The notes beneath the pieces are model-generated. The model searched no databases, was not told where the DNA came from, and saw only the letters and a list, made by a program, of their open reading frames with translations. From CAZOGW01 sp964579415 (GTDB lineage: Bacteria; Actinomycetota; Acidimicrobiia; Spongiisociales; UBA5794): a DNA stretch of 36,958 nt. Below, in pieces: positions 7,107 to 14,853 of the stretch. The stretch is from the NCBI GenBank assembly GCA_964579415.1, contig CAZOGW010000018.1, forward strand, positions 1 through 36,958. Reading direction: 5' to 3'. The first letter of the stretch is position 1. Every line of letters starts with the position of its first letter. The translations under genes were made by a program, and so were the position numbers.

Positions 7107-8375
7107 TTGACGGACGTCATCATCATCGGGGGTGGCCCGGCAGGGTCCGTCCTCGGCAGCTATCTGTCCATGGCCGGTGTGAGCAACCTCATCATCGAGA
7201 AGGTCATCCATCCCCGTCCCCACGTCGGCGAGTCGATGGTGACATCGACGACCAAGGCGTTCAAGGACATCGGATTCCTCCCGGTGATGGAGGAGATGCG
7301 TTTCCCCCGCAAGTACGGGGCGTCGTGGCACCCGACGCAGCGCCGCGGCGAGTTCTCCATCGAGTTCTCCGAGTTCCCCCAGGAGGGCGTGGGCCAGGAC
7401 TACACCTATCACGTGGACCGGGGCAAGTTCGACCACCTGCTGCTGATGCACGCCCGCAAGCTGGGCACGAAGGTGATCCAGGGTGTCGACGTACGCGAGG
7501 TCCTCTTCGACGAGAACGACCGCGCCACCGGGGTGCGGGTCCTCGTCGACGGCGTCCCCCTCGACCTGGAGGCCAAGTTCGTCGTCGACGCCAGCGGCCG
7601 TAACACGGTGCTGGGCCAGCAGCGGGGCTTGCGGGTCAAGGACCCCATCTTCAACCAGTTCGCCGTGCACACCTGGTTCGAGAACCTCGACCGCGGCGAC
7701 AGCAAGACCCGGGACTTCATCCACATCTACTTCCTCCCCGTCGAGCGGGGCTGGGCATGGCAGATCCCCATCAGCGACACGGTCACCTCGGTGGGCGTGG
7801 TCGCTGAGCGCTCCGTGTTCATGCAGTCCCGGCAGCGCACCGAGGAATACTTCTTCGAGCACGTCAACATGAGCCCCGACCTGGCGGCGGCGATGGAGAA
7901 CGCCAAGCAGATCCGTGACTTCAAGGCAGAAGCCGACTACAGCTATGCCATGCGCGAGTTCGTCGGCAACGGCTGGATCCTCGTCGGCGACGCCGCCCGC
8001 TTCGTCGACCCCATCTTCTCCTCCGGCGTATCGATCGCCTGCGAGTCGGCCCGGTCGGCGTCGCGCCACATCGTCGAGGCGCTGCGTACCGGTGACGTGT
8101 CCCGTGAGGCGATGGTCTCCTACGAGACCCGGATGAAGGCCGGGGTGGGCATCTGGTACGAGTTCATCAGGCTCTACTACAAGCTGATGCACCTCTTCAC
8201 CTACTTCATCGACAAGGAAGAGCACCGCTTCCAGGTGCTGCGGCTCCTCCAGGGCGAGGTCTACGACCGCGCCGACGCCCCCGTCCTCGACGCCATGCGC
8301 GAGATGATCCGCGTCGCCGAGGAGACCCCGGGGCACATCTGGAAGCAGTACCTCACCGACGTTCCCATCGACTGA
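7107..8375 (+). CDS. FAD-dependent halogenase (carrier-protein type)
   Basis: 422 residues from a TTG at 7107, six bases after aggagg; a longer ATG start at 7050 lacks a ribosome site. The FAD-binding GGGPAGS is at 8-14. The halogenase hallmark W-x-W-x-I-P is present as GWAWQIP (W216, W218, I220, P221). K69 in RKYGAS is the candidate active-site lysine that handles hypohalous acid. GDAARFVDPIFSSGV (294-308) is the second flavin motif of the family. Related enzymes use FADH2, oxygen and halide to chlorinate or brominate phenols or pyrroles, often tethered to a carrier protein. Two carrier-protein genes follow at once, which fits a PltA-like role. A reductase for FADH2 is not in the window. Loss of halogenating activity, with the fold kept as a plain monooxygenase, cannot be excluded. 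Confidence 0.87.
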   Translation: MTDVIIIGGGPAGSVLGSYLSMAGVSNLIIEKVIHPRPHVGESMVTSTTKAFKDIGFLPVMEEMRFPRKYGASWHPTQRRGEFSIEFSEFPQEGVGQDYTYHVDRGKFDHLLLMHARKLGTKVIQGVDVREVLFDENDRATGVRVLVDGVPLDLEAKFVVDASGRNTVLGQQRGLRVKDPIFNQFAVHTWFENLDRGDSKTRDFIHIYFLPVERGWAWQIPISDTVTSVGVVAERSVFMQSRQRTEEYFFEHVNMSPDLAAAMENAKQIRDFKAEADYSYAMREFVGNGWILVGDAARFVDPIFSSGVSIACESARSASRHIVEALRTGDVSREAMVSYETRMKAGVGIWYEFIRLYYKLMHLFTYFIDKEEHRFQVLRLLQGEVYDRADAPVLDAMREMIRVAEETPGHIWKQYLTDVPID

Positions 8376-8405
8376 CCCACACCGACACCACGGAGCAGAG
8401 ATCAC

Positions 8406-8651
8406 ATGGCGGACACCCTGGCCACCATCCGCGACTACATCCTCGAGGAGATGGTCCCTGACGGGGACGTAGAGCTGGACGAGACCACCAACCTGCTCGA
8501 CGAGGAGATCGTCGACTCGCTGGGTCTATTCACCCTGGTCGCCTTCATCAACCGCAACTTCGACGTGACCATCGAGCCCGAGGAGATCAACCTGGACAAC
8601 TTCGAGACACTGACGACCATCGTGTCGCTGGTCGAGTCGAAGCAGGGTTAG
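8406..8651 (+). CDS. Acyl/peptidyl carrier protein 1
   Basis: 81 residues, acidic, with the phosphopantetheine attachment motif EIVDSLG; Ser38 is the site. It is a free-standing carrier of the size seen in PltL/RedO-type pyrrole pathways. It lies 30 bases after the halogenase. A sister gene with the same motif at the same position follows at 8718; both end in a DNFETL segment. A likely role is to hold an aminoacyl or pyrrolyl group while the oxidase and halogenase act. It could instead be a general acyl carrier, but its neighbours argue against a fatty-acid role. Confidence 0.92.
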   Translation: MADTLATIRDYILEEMVPDGDVELDETTNLLDEEIVDSLGLFTLVAFINRNFDVTIEPEEINLDNFETLTTIVSLVESKQG

Positions 8652-8671
8652 GCCGCTCGCACCGAGCGGCC
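8651..8671 (+). promoter_or_regulatory. Perfect hairpin between the two carrier-protein genes
   Basis: GGCCGCTCG (8651-8659) and CGAGCGGCC (8663-8671) form a 9-bp perfect GC-rich stem with a 3-base loop. It starts on the last base of the first carrier's stop codon. There is no T-run, so it is not a classic terminator. It may reduce read-through or protect the upstream message. Confidence 0.6.
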
Positions 8672-8717
8672 CTCGGGCGCAATGCACAACCAGGACGAGC
8701 TACCAAGGAGCTGATCC

Positions 8718-8966
8718 ATGGCCGACGTCAAGGCCACCATCCGGGAGTACATAGCCGCCGAACTGGCCGAGGACGAAACGACCCAGATCGACGACGACAC
8801 CAACCTCCTCGAGGAGGAGATCGTCGACTCGCTGGGGATCTTCACCCTGGTGACCTGGCTCGACGAGACCTTCGCCATCTCGATCGACCCCGAAGAGGTC
8901 AACCTGGACAACTTCGAGACCCTGGAGACGATCACCGCCCTGGTGGAGCGCAAGCGCTCCTCGTAG
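8718..8966 (+). CDS. Acyl/peptidyl carrier protein 2
   Basis: 82 residues with a good ribosome site (aaggag). The attachment motif is EIVDSLG with Ser38, in the same register as carrier 1, and roughly 60 percent of residues match by eye, so this is a tandem duplicate. The segment before the serine is more acidic (AEDETTQIDDDT). It ends 6 bases from the stop of the convergent adenylation gene. Coumermycin-type pathways pass a pyrrolyl group between two carriers, but those carriers are not close relatives; here one copy may serve the halogenated and one the unhalogenated product, or they may be redundant. Confidence 0.92.
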   Translation: MADVKATIREYIAAELAEDETTQIDDDTNLLEEEIVDSLGIFTLVTWLDETFAISIDPEEVNLDNFETLETITALVERKRSS

Positions 8967-8972
8967 TTCCCT

Positions 8973-10565
8973 CTACCCGGCTGCGGCGGTCACCGCTTCG
9001 TCGGTGAGGCGTTTGCGGTCGAGTTTGCCCGTCGACGTCTTGGGCAGGTGGGGGCGGAAGTAGAACGTCTCGGGGATCATGTACTTGGGGATGAGGGCGG
9101 CGCAATGGGTGGCGAGGGCCGCCTCGCCGATCTCCGACGAGGTGGCCACGAAGGCGCGGATGCGGTTGGTCACCAACTCGTCGGGGACGGCGACGACCAC
9201 GGACTCCAATACGTCGGGGTGGGCGTTGAGGGCGCTCTCGATGTCCCCCAGCTCGATGCGGTAGCCGCGGCTCTTGATCTGGTTGTCGCGGCGGCCGAGG
9301 AAGCGGTAGGCGCCGTCCTCCGTCTCCTCGACCAGGTCGCCGGTGCGGTACACCGGGTCGCCGAACACCGGGTCACGGGGGTCGCGCACCAGGCGGGCGG
9401 CGGTGCGCTCCTCGTCGCCCCAGTAGCCCCGCATCACCGTGGGGCCCCGCACCAGCAGCTCCCCCACCTCACCGGGCCCGACCGGGATGCCCTCGTCGTC
9501 GACGACGAACGTCTCCACATTGGCGATGGCCCGCCCGATGGACACCGGCGGGTCGCTCTCCTCCGGCGGCGCCGGCACCGTGTAGGCGGTGCACACGTTG
9601 GTCTCGGTAGGCCCGTACAGGTTGGCGAAGGTCCGCCCCGGCATGAGCCGCATCAGGCGGGACAGGTACTTGGTGGGGAACACCTCGCCGGCGAAGAGCA
9701 GCACCCTGATGCTGGGAAGGGCGCCGGCAGGCAGCTCGGCGTGCTCCACCAGCATGGTGAGGATGCTGGGCACCGAATACCACACCGAGATCTGGTGCGT
9801 CTCGATGAAGCGGGCGACCTCGACGGGGAACACCGAGATCTTGGGCGGCACCAGCACCAGCCTGGCGCCCGACCGGGAGGCGGCGTAGAGGTCGAAGGTG
9901 GACAGATCGAAATGGAGCGGGGCGTGGCTGGATACCACGTCGTCGGGACCGACCCGGTATTCCTCGGCGGCCCAGTCCACGAACGCCCGGCAGGCCCGGT
10001 GGGTCAACATGACGCCCTTGGGAGAGCCGGTCGATCCCGAGGTGTACAGGATGTACGCCAGGTCCTGGTCGATGGATCCCGGGTCCGGCGCCCGGCGGTC
10101 ACGCTCGTCGACGGCCTCGGTGCCGAGCACGGTGACGCCCTCGGCGGCGGCGAGGCCGTCACCGGCGGCGTTGAGCGCCACGATGTGGCGCAAGGCGCCG
10201 GCCCCCTCGGCGCGCAGGGCACCCCAGGCACGGCGCTTCTCGGTTCCGGAGAGGATGACCTCGATACCGCAGTCCCCGGCGATGTAGGCGATGCGGCCGG
10301 TGGGGGCGCTGGGGTCGAGGGGGACATAACACGCCCCCGCCTTGAGCGCCCCGTAGATGGCGACGACCGCCTCCAACGACTTGCGCAGGTAGATCCCGAC
10401 CCGGTCACCGCGGCGTACCCCGAGGTCGGCGAGCAGGTTGGCCACCCTCCCCGCCCGCTCGTCGAGCTCGGCGTAGGTGAGGGTGCGCTCGCCGTCGACG
10501 ACGGCGATGGCGTCAGGCCGGGCCGAGGCCGACGACTCCAGGTAGTGGTGGACCAGAAAGCCCAA
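8973..10565 (-). CDS. Stand-alone adenylation enzyme, predicted L-prolyl-AMP ligase (PltF/RedM-like)
   Basis: About 530 residues from a TTG at 10565, two bases after the stop of the oxidase gene; the exact start is uncertain and no clear ribosome site is seen. Core motifs are complete: YTSGSTGSPKG (174-184), NLYGPTETN (315-323), YRTGDLVEE, GRRDNQIKSRGYRIELGD and the A10 lysine K514 in TGKLDRK. Lining up with GrsA by hand gives the specificity residues D220, L221, F224, Y263, L290, A292, L316, V324, C325 and K514. From memory, free-standing prolyl ligases of the pyoluteorin and prodigiosin type read DLLYLALVCK, so nine of ten agree. There is no condensation, carrier or thioesterase domain. It should load an amino acid, most likely L-proline, onto one of the neighbouring carriers. 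Confidence 0.88.
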   Translation of the reverse strand: MGFLVHHYLESSASARPDAIAVVDGERTLTYAELDERAGRVANLLADLGVRRGDRVGIYLRKSLEAVVAIYGALKAGACYVPLDPSAPTGRIAYIAGDCGIEVILSGTEKRRAWGALRAEGAGALRHIVALNAAGDGLAAAEGVTVLGTEAVDERDRRAPDPGSIDQDLAYILYTSGSTGSPKGVMLTHRACRAFVDWAAEEYRVGPDDVVSSHAPLHFDLSTFDLYAASRSGARLVLVPPKISVFPVEVARFIETHQISVWYSVPSILTMLVEHAELPAGALPSIRVLLFAGEVFPTKYLSRLMRLMPGRTFANLYGPTETNVCTAYTVPAPPEESDPPVSIGRAIANVETFVVDDEGIPVGPGEVGELLVRGPTVMRGYWGDEERTAARLVRDPRDPVFGDPVYRTGDLVEETEDGAYRFLGRRDNQIKSRGYRIELGDIESALNAHPDVLESVVVAVPDELVTNRIRAFVATSSEIGEAALATHCAALIPKYMIPETFYFRPHLPKTSTGKLDRKRLTDEAVTAAAG

Positions 10566-10567
10566 GG

Positions 10568-11713
10568 TCAGAGCTTCATCTGCCGGGCGATGATATTGCG
10601 CTGGATGTCGTTGGTACCCGAGTAGATGCGGCTGGCGAGGGCATCGCGCAACTCGCGCTCCACCTCGGTCTCCACCATGTAGCCCATGGCGCCGTAGGTG
10701 GCGAGAGCGTCGAGCCCGCACTGCACCCAGGTCTCGGACAGGAACAGCTTGACCATCGCCGCCTCGTGCGGGGAACTCTTTCCCCGATCCCACGACCAGC
10801 CCATGCGGTAGGCGAGGAGCCGGGCCGCTTCGAGGCGCATCCTCATGTCGACGAGGCGGTGTGACACGGCCTGGAAGGAGCCGATGGATTGCCCGAACTG
10901 CTTGCGCTGGCGGGCGTAGGCGACGGCCTCTTCGATCTGGCGCTCCATGGTGCCGATGGTGTGCGACAGGATGGCGCCCCGCTCGTGCTCGATGGAGTGG
11001 TTGAACACCATCATCCCCGAGCCCCGCTTGGCCAGCATCTGGTCGGCGGGGATGCGGCAGCCGTCGAAGGTGAGCTCGCTCATCGGCGAGGTGCGGATAC
11101 CCATCTTGTGGAAGGGCCGGCCCACGGTGAGCCCGGGAGTATCGGCGTCGAGGACGAAGGCGGTGAGGCCCAGCCAGCCCTTGGAGCGGTCCACGCTGGC
11201 AAAGACGACGAAGGCGTCCGCCACCGGGGCGTTGGTGATGAAGGTCTTGGAGCCGTCGATGACGTAGTGGTCGCCGTCGGCGACGGCGGTGGTGGCCAGG
11301 GCGAAGGCGTCGGAGCCGGTGTCGGGCTCGGTCATGCCCTGCACCGCGATGATGGAGCCGTCGATCATGCCGGTGAGCCAGCGCCGCTTCTGCTCGTCGG
11401 TGCCGAAGCGGGCGATGGGAAGCGCTCCGGACCAGATGTGGGCGTTCATGGAGAACAACAGGCCGTTGTCGCGGCAGCCGTAGCCGAGAGCCTCCATGGC
11501 CAGCATGGTGTCGAGGAACCCGGCGCCCTGACCGCCGTACTCCTCGGGGAAGGGCAGGCCGAGGATCCCGAAGTCGGCGCACTTCTGCCAGTCGCTGCGG
11601 GAGAACTCGCCGGCGGCGTCCCGCTCCGGCAACCCGGCGCCGAGCTCCTTCTGAGCGAACTCGACCACCGCCTGCCGGAATGCAAGCTGCTCGTCAGTCC
11701 AGGAGAAATCCAT
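10568..11713 (-). CDS. Acyl-CoA-dehydrogenase-like flavoenzyme, predicted prolyl-S-carrier oxidase (PltE-like)
   Basis: 381 residues from the ATG at 11713 (GAGG site 8 bases away). It has the acyl-CoA dehydrogenase fold: MTEPDTGSD at 127-135 and GSKTFITNA at 154-162, both flavin and substrate contacts. In short-chain enzymes the catalytic glutamate sits in IYEGT near the C-terminus; here that place is serine (IYSGTND, S365). A glutamate in HERG (E244) lies where isovaleryl-CoA dehydrogenase, and as I recall PltE, carry the base. The enzyme shares an operon with the adenylation gene two bases downstream. The likely reaction is oxidation of prolyl-S-carrier to pyrrole-2-carboxyl-S-carrier. A true acyl-CoA dehydrogenase remains possible, but the context disfavours it. 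Confidence 0.87.
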   Translation of the reverse strand: MDFSWTDEQLAFRQAVVEFAQKELGAGLPERDAAGEFSRSDWQKCADFGILGLPFPEEYGGQGAGFLDTMLAMEALGYGCRDNGLLFSMNAHIWSGALPIARFGTDEQKRRWLTGMIDGSIIAVQGMTEPDTGSDAFALATTAVADGDHYVIDGSKTFITNAPVADAFVVFASVDRSKGWLGLTAFVLDADTPGLTVGRPFHKMGIRTSPMSELTFDGCRIPADQMLAKRGSGMMVFNHSIEHERGAILSHTIGTMERQIEEAVAYARQRKQFGQSIGSFQAVSHRLVDMRMRLEAARLLAYRMGWSWDRGKSSPHEAAMVKLFLSETWVQCGLDALATYGAMGYMVETEVERELRDALASRIYSGTNDIQRNIIARQMKL

Positions 11714-11766
11714 GTAAAGCCTCGCGTGGGGACGTCGGGTAGACCAGGCCGGCGATGGTACCAAGT

Positions 11767-11824
11767 GGTACTTGGTACTTGGTACTTGGTAATCGCGGAT
11801 ACCAAGTACCAAGTACCAAGTACC
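11767..11824. repeat. Inverted pair of heptamer arrays forming a 25-bp perfect hairpin
   Basis: Left arm 11767-11790 is built from TACTTGG units. Right arm 11801-11824 is its exact reverse complement, built from ACCAAGT units. With one more A-T pair the stem is 25 bp and the loop is 8 bases. It lies between the third G8 gene and the oxidase gene, 54 bases before the latter's start, and would be in its leader if transcribed. No T-run follows, so a simple terminator is unlikely. A short ggtaccaagt at 11757-11766 is a further fragment. Confidence 0.9.
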
Positions 11825-11860
11825 TCCCCGCGCCGGAGAGATATCGCAGACCCGGACCCC

Positions 11861-13615
11861 TTAGACAAAAGGCTCTATCTCCACCACCGAACCATCCGGC
11901 AACAGCTCCCATGCTTCGGTGCCGTCCTGGACGCGGAACTGGGAGCGGGGGTTCATGTACTCCACGGTGACCATGTCGGGGGTGAGACCGCAGCCGACGA
12001 ACTCGTAGACGGAGGAGTGGCCCTCGCCCTCGCCGAGGATGACACGGGAGAAGTCGCAGTCGACGAACCGCACCGGGGCCTCGGCGTCCTGGGCCTGGGG
12101 GAAGGTGCGCAACACGCCGCCGTCGGTGTGGACCCCGTCCCAGAGTTGCATCGCGGTGCTGCCGTCGTCGGCGGGGCGCCCCACCGCATGCGACTCGACG
12201 GCGATGCCGCTCCCCCGCCGCTCCCCGTTGGCGAGCAGGGTCAGGTCGCGGTACACGTATGCGTTGCGGTAGGCGCCGTGGGAAACCCCGGCGTCCTCGT
12301 TGTGGTAGGCGGTGAAGTCCTCGATGACGTGGGTGCCGCCGGTGTTCTGCCACACCATGAGCCCGGCGCCGTCGTTGTTGTGAGAGACGTTGCCCTCGAA
12401 CACCCAGGAGCCGTCCTCTCCGCCGGGCCAGAAGAAGCCGGAGCCGTTGCGGCCGTTGCGCTGCACCCCCACAGCCACCGATCCGGTGATGGCGAGGTTG
12501 TTCCCCTCGCCCAGCTCGAAGGCACCGGTGCGGGTCTGGTCGCCGCGGACCCGAGCCGCCACCGCCCGCTCGTAGACGATGTCGTCGGAGGCGTTCTCGG
12601 GACTGGTGCGGCTGGAACTGCGGTCCCACCAGTAGGCGGCGTTGAGCGTGTCGTAGGCGATGGTGTCACGGAAGGTGACACCGTGGGAGGCGTGGGGCAC
12701 GAAGGCGTGGTTGCCGGCGTCACGCACCACGACTCCCTCGATGAGGGTTCCCCGGGACCCGTCCATGTTGTGGTGCAGGTGCAGGGCGTAGCGCCCGGTG
12801 CTGCTCTGGCCCCGGTCCCGTACCGAGGCGTCGACCAGGTCGGGCGCCATGTAGCGGATCCCGGCGAAGCGGATGGTCTGGGGCCGGGTGGAGCGGATGA
12901 AGATGTGCGAGTAGCCCTGCGGGGTTCCCTCGATGCTCACGTTGCGGGTCAGGTTGAGCAACTCGGTGGGGATGCCCAGCTCGTTGGGCGGGGGTACGTC
13001 ACCGGGCCCGCCCACCGGGGTGAAACCGTCGATGTCGCCGGCGAGGTGCGGTGCCGCCACCACCTCGTCGCCGGCCCATTCGTCGTGCCACACCGTGTCC
13101 CAAGCCGGCTTGGCGGTCCCGGCGACGTCGAGGGCGCCGTCACCCATCACCCACAGGCCCACGTCGCCGGCCACCGGGTCCATGCCCCCGCCGGCGAAGC
13201 CGGAAGGGTCGACGCCGACGAAGCGCAGCACATGCTCGACCTGGGCCGACGAGGGTCGCATCACCAGCGTCCCCTCCACCACGACGTTCGCCGCCGACTC
13301 CACCACGGTGGTGACGGCGGGATCGAAGGCCCACACCTCGCCCGCCGGGACCACGATGCCGTCGGGGAAAGACTCGGTGCCGCTGAGGACCCGGTCGGCG
13401 TCGGCTGGGGGCACGGTGGAGCCAGGCGCCGCCGTCCCGGGAGCGGCGGTGGTCCCGTGGTCGTCGTGACCCGCCGTGGTGGTGACGCCGTCGACTGCGG
13501 TGGAGGTGACCGCAGCGGTCGTGGGAGGCGACGGAACGCTCTCCGGGGAGCAGGCTGAGACCACCAGGAGACATGCCGCCAATCCTGCGACGACCGGCCT
13601 CGTGAAGCTGCGCAT
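11861..13615 (-). CDS. G8-domain / parallel beta-helix lipoprotein, CEMIP/TMEM2-like (copy 3)
   Basis: 584 residues from the ATG at 13615. The N-terminus is a lipoprotein signal: RSFTRPVVAGLAACLLVVSAC with a lipobox VSAC, so the mature protein would be anchored by its cysteine. A Thr/Ala/Pro-rich linker of about 60 residues follows. The G8 part is shorter than in copies 1 and 2 (VVPAGEVWAFDP, VEGTLVMRP) and the beta-helix part keeps LNLTRNVSIEG, GRYALHLHHNMDG and HGVTFRDTIAYDT. The second histidine region reads LHLHH instead of LHFHL, and the Cys pair of ADCAQGC is absent. There is no Pro-rich tail. Anchoring differs from the two freely secreted copies, so it may act at the cell surface. The substrate is unknown. 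Confidence 0.86.
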   Translation of the reverse strand: MRSFTRPVVAGLAACLLVVSACSPESVPSPPTTAAVTSTAVDGVTTTAGHDDHGTTAAPGTAAPGSTVPPADADRVLSGTESFPDGIVVPAGEVWAFDPAVTTVVESAANVVVEGTLVMRPSSAQVEHVLRFVGVDPSGFAGGGMDPVAGDVGLWVMGDGALDVAGTAKPAWDTVWHDEWAGDEVVAAPHLAGDIDGFTPVGGPGDVPPPNELGIPTELLNLTRNVSIEGTPQGYSHIFIRSTRPQTIRFAGIRYMAPDLVDASVRDRGQSSTGRYALHLHHNMDGSRGTLIEGVVVRDAGNHAFVPHASHGVTFRDTIAYDTLNAAYWWDRSSSRTSPENASDDIVYERAVAARVRGDQTRTGAFELGEGNNLAITGSVAVGVQRNGRNGSGFFWPGGEDGSWVFEGNVSHNNDGAGLMVWQNTGGTHVIEDFTAYHNEDAGVSHGAYRNAYVYRDLTLLANGERRGSGIAVESHAVGRPADDGSTAMQLWDGVHTDGGVLRTFPQAQDAEAPVRFVDCDFSRVILGEGEGHSSVYEFVGCGLTPDMVTVEYMNPRSQFRVQDGTEAWELLPDGSVVEIEPFV

Positions 13616-13628
13616 CAAACCCACCCCC

Positions 13629-13642
13629 GGGTCGATCGACCC
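13629..13642. promoter_or_regulatory. 14-bp perfect palindrome before the lipoprotein gene
   Basis: GGGTCGATCGACCC lies 14 bases before the start codon of the copy 3 G8 gene. Its core GTCGATCGAC also occurs at 28105-28114 in the divergent region of the polysaccharide locus. It is a possible repressor site; chance is not excluded, because CGATCG is common in GC-rich DNA. Confidence 0.3.
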
Positions 13643-13767
13643 ATCCCCGGCCTCCCCGACAACGGTAGTATCGGTGCGCACATTCGACCGGCGACCGACC
13701 GCCGAGAGCCGTCCGGGTCGCCGAGCCTAGGCCTTGGTGGGGTGGCACCGCGGCGGCCGAGGAGCCG

Positions 13768-14853
13768 GTGTCGCATGGAGACAATCCAGAGGTACCTCTC
13801 GTCGTGACCAGCAGCACGCAATCGAGCATCGTCGTCAGCGGGGTCGACAAGACGTACTACCCGTCGCCACCGTGGATGAAGGTGCTGGTCCGTTCCAACA
13901 TCAAGGAGCCGATCCAGGCCCTACAAGGCATCGACTTCTCCGTCGACCCCGGTGAGATCGTCGCCGTGGTCGGCCCCAACGGAGCCGGAAAGACCACCGC
14001 ATTCCGTATCCTGGTGGGCCTGACCACACCCACCAACGGCACCGCCGCCGTCATGGGCTACGACGCCGCCCGGGAGTCGACCCAGGTCCGGGCTCTGGTG
14101 GGCTGGATGCCCGGCGACCACCGCAGCCTGCTGATGCGTCTCACCTGCGAGGAGAACCTCCGGTTCCACGGCCGCCTCCAGGGCCTCCGGCCCCGGGGGC
14201 TGGACAGGGCGGTCCGCCACTCACTCGACCTGGTCGACCTGGGCCACGCCGCCAAGAAGACCGTCTTCGCCCTCTCCGCCGGGATGAAGGCACGCCTCCA
14301 GCTCGCCCGGGCCCTGCTGCACCGGCCCAGCGTGCTGGTGCTCGACGAGCCCACCGGCGCCGTCGACCCGGTGGCGGCCCACGGCCTACTCGAGCTCATC
14401 GTCGGCATCGTGCAGGATCAGAACATCGCCGCCGTCCTGTCGTCGCACCGGCTGGAGGAGATCGAGGCGCTGCACTCCCGGGTGATCCTGCTCGACAGGG
14501 GCAAGATCCGCTACGACGGCGACCTGGAGACGCTGCGGCACCGCCTCGACCACCCCTGCATCGAGATCCAGTTCTCCGACCCCGCCGGCGCCTCGGCTGC
14601 CGTCGACCTGGTGAAGGCCGCCGAGCAGACCATCTCCGCCGAGCTGACGACGCCGGACAAGGCACGCATCGTGCTCGACCACGGGGTCACCACCGGAGCG
14701 GTGCTGACCGGACTCGAAGAGTTGCTGCCCCAGATCATGCACCTCACCGAGATCAAACGCCCGCTGCGCGACATCCTCGCCGAGATCTACGGCGGTAACC
14801 CGGCCACGGCTCACCACACCGAGCCGCCGGAGACGAGGAGGCGCCGCAGGTGA
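13768..14853 (+). CDS. ABC transporter ATP-binding protein (ABC-2 exporter)
   Basis: 361 residues from a GTG at 13768; a GTG at 13804 is an alternative start and would remove 12 residues. Walker A is GPNGAGKTT (69-77), followed by the Q-loop region, a signature written as LSAGMKAR rather than LSGGQ, Walker B VLVLDEP and an SSHRLEE switch histidine. An N-terminal strand before the usual beginning (KTYYPSPPWMKVLVRSNIKEPIQAL) resembles NatA/DrrA-like and polysaccharide-exporter ATPases of the ABC-2 group. It overlaps the permease gene (GTGA), forming one exporter. The cargo could be a glycan intermediate or the product of the halogenase cassette; sequence does not decide. Confidence 0.93.
   Translation: MSHGDNPEVPLVVTSSTQSSIVVSGVDKTYYPSPPWMKVLVRSNIKEPIQALQGIDFSVDPGEIVAVVGPNGAGKTTAFRILVGLTTPTNGTAAVMGYDAARESTQVRALVGWMPGDHRSLLMRLTCEENLRFHGRLQGLRPRGLDRAVRHSLDLVDLGHAAKKTVFALSAGMKARLQLARALLHRPSVLVLDEPTGAVDPVAAHGLLELIVGIVQDQNIAAVLSSHRLEEIEALHSRVILLDRGKIRYDGDLETLRHRLDHPCIEIQFSDPAGASAAVDLVKAAEQTISAELTTPDKARIVLDHGVTTGAVLTGLEELLPQIMHLTEIKRPLRDILAEIYGGNPATAHHTEPPETRRRRR

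Noticed and set aside
8966..8973. Terminator between the convergent carrier-protein and adenylation genes
   Set aside because: Only six bases separate the stops and no hairpin is visible there.
10566..11582. N-terminal extension of the adenylation enzyme across the oxidase gene
   Set aside because: The extra part is the oxidase gene read in another frame (Arg/His-rich, no domain). The adenylation domain starts at about 10565.
10889..13558. 889-residue plus-strand frame across the oxidase and third G8 gene
   Set aside because: It spans two real minus-strand genes and the heptamer hairpin and shows no domain.
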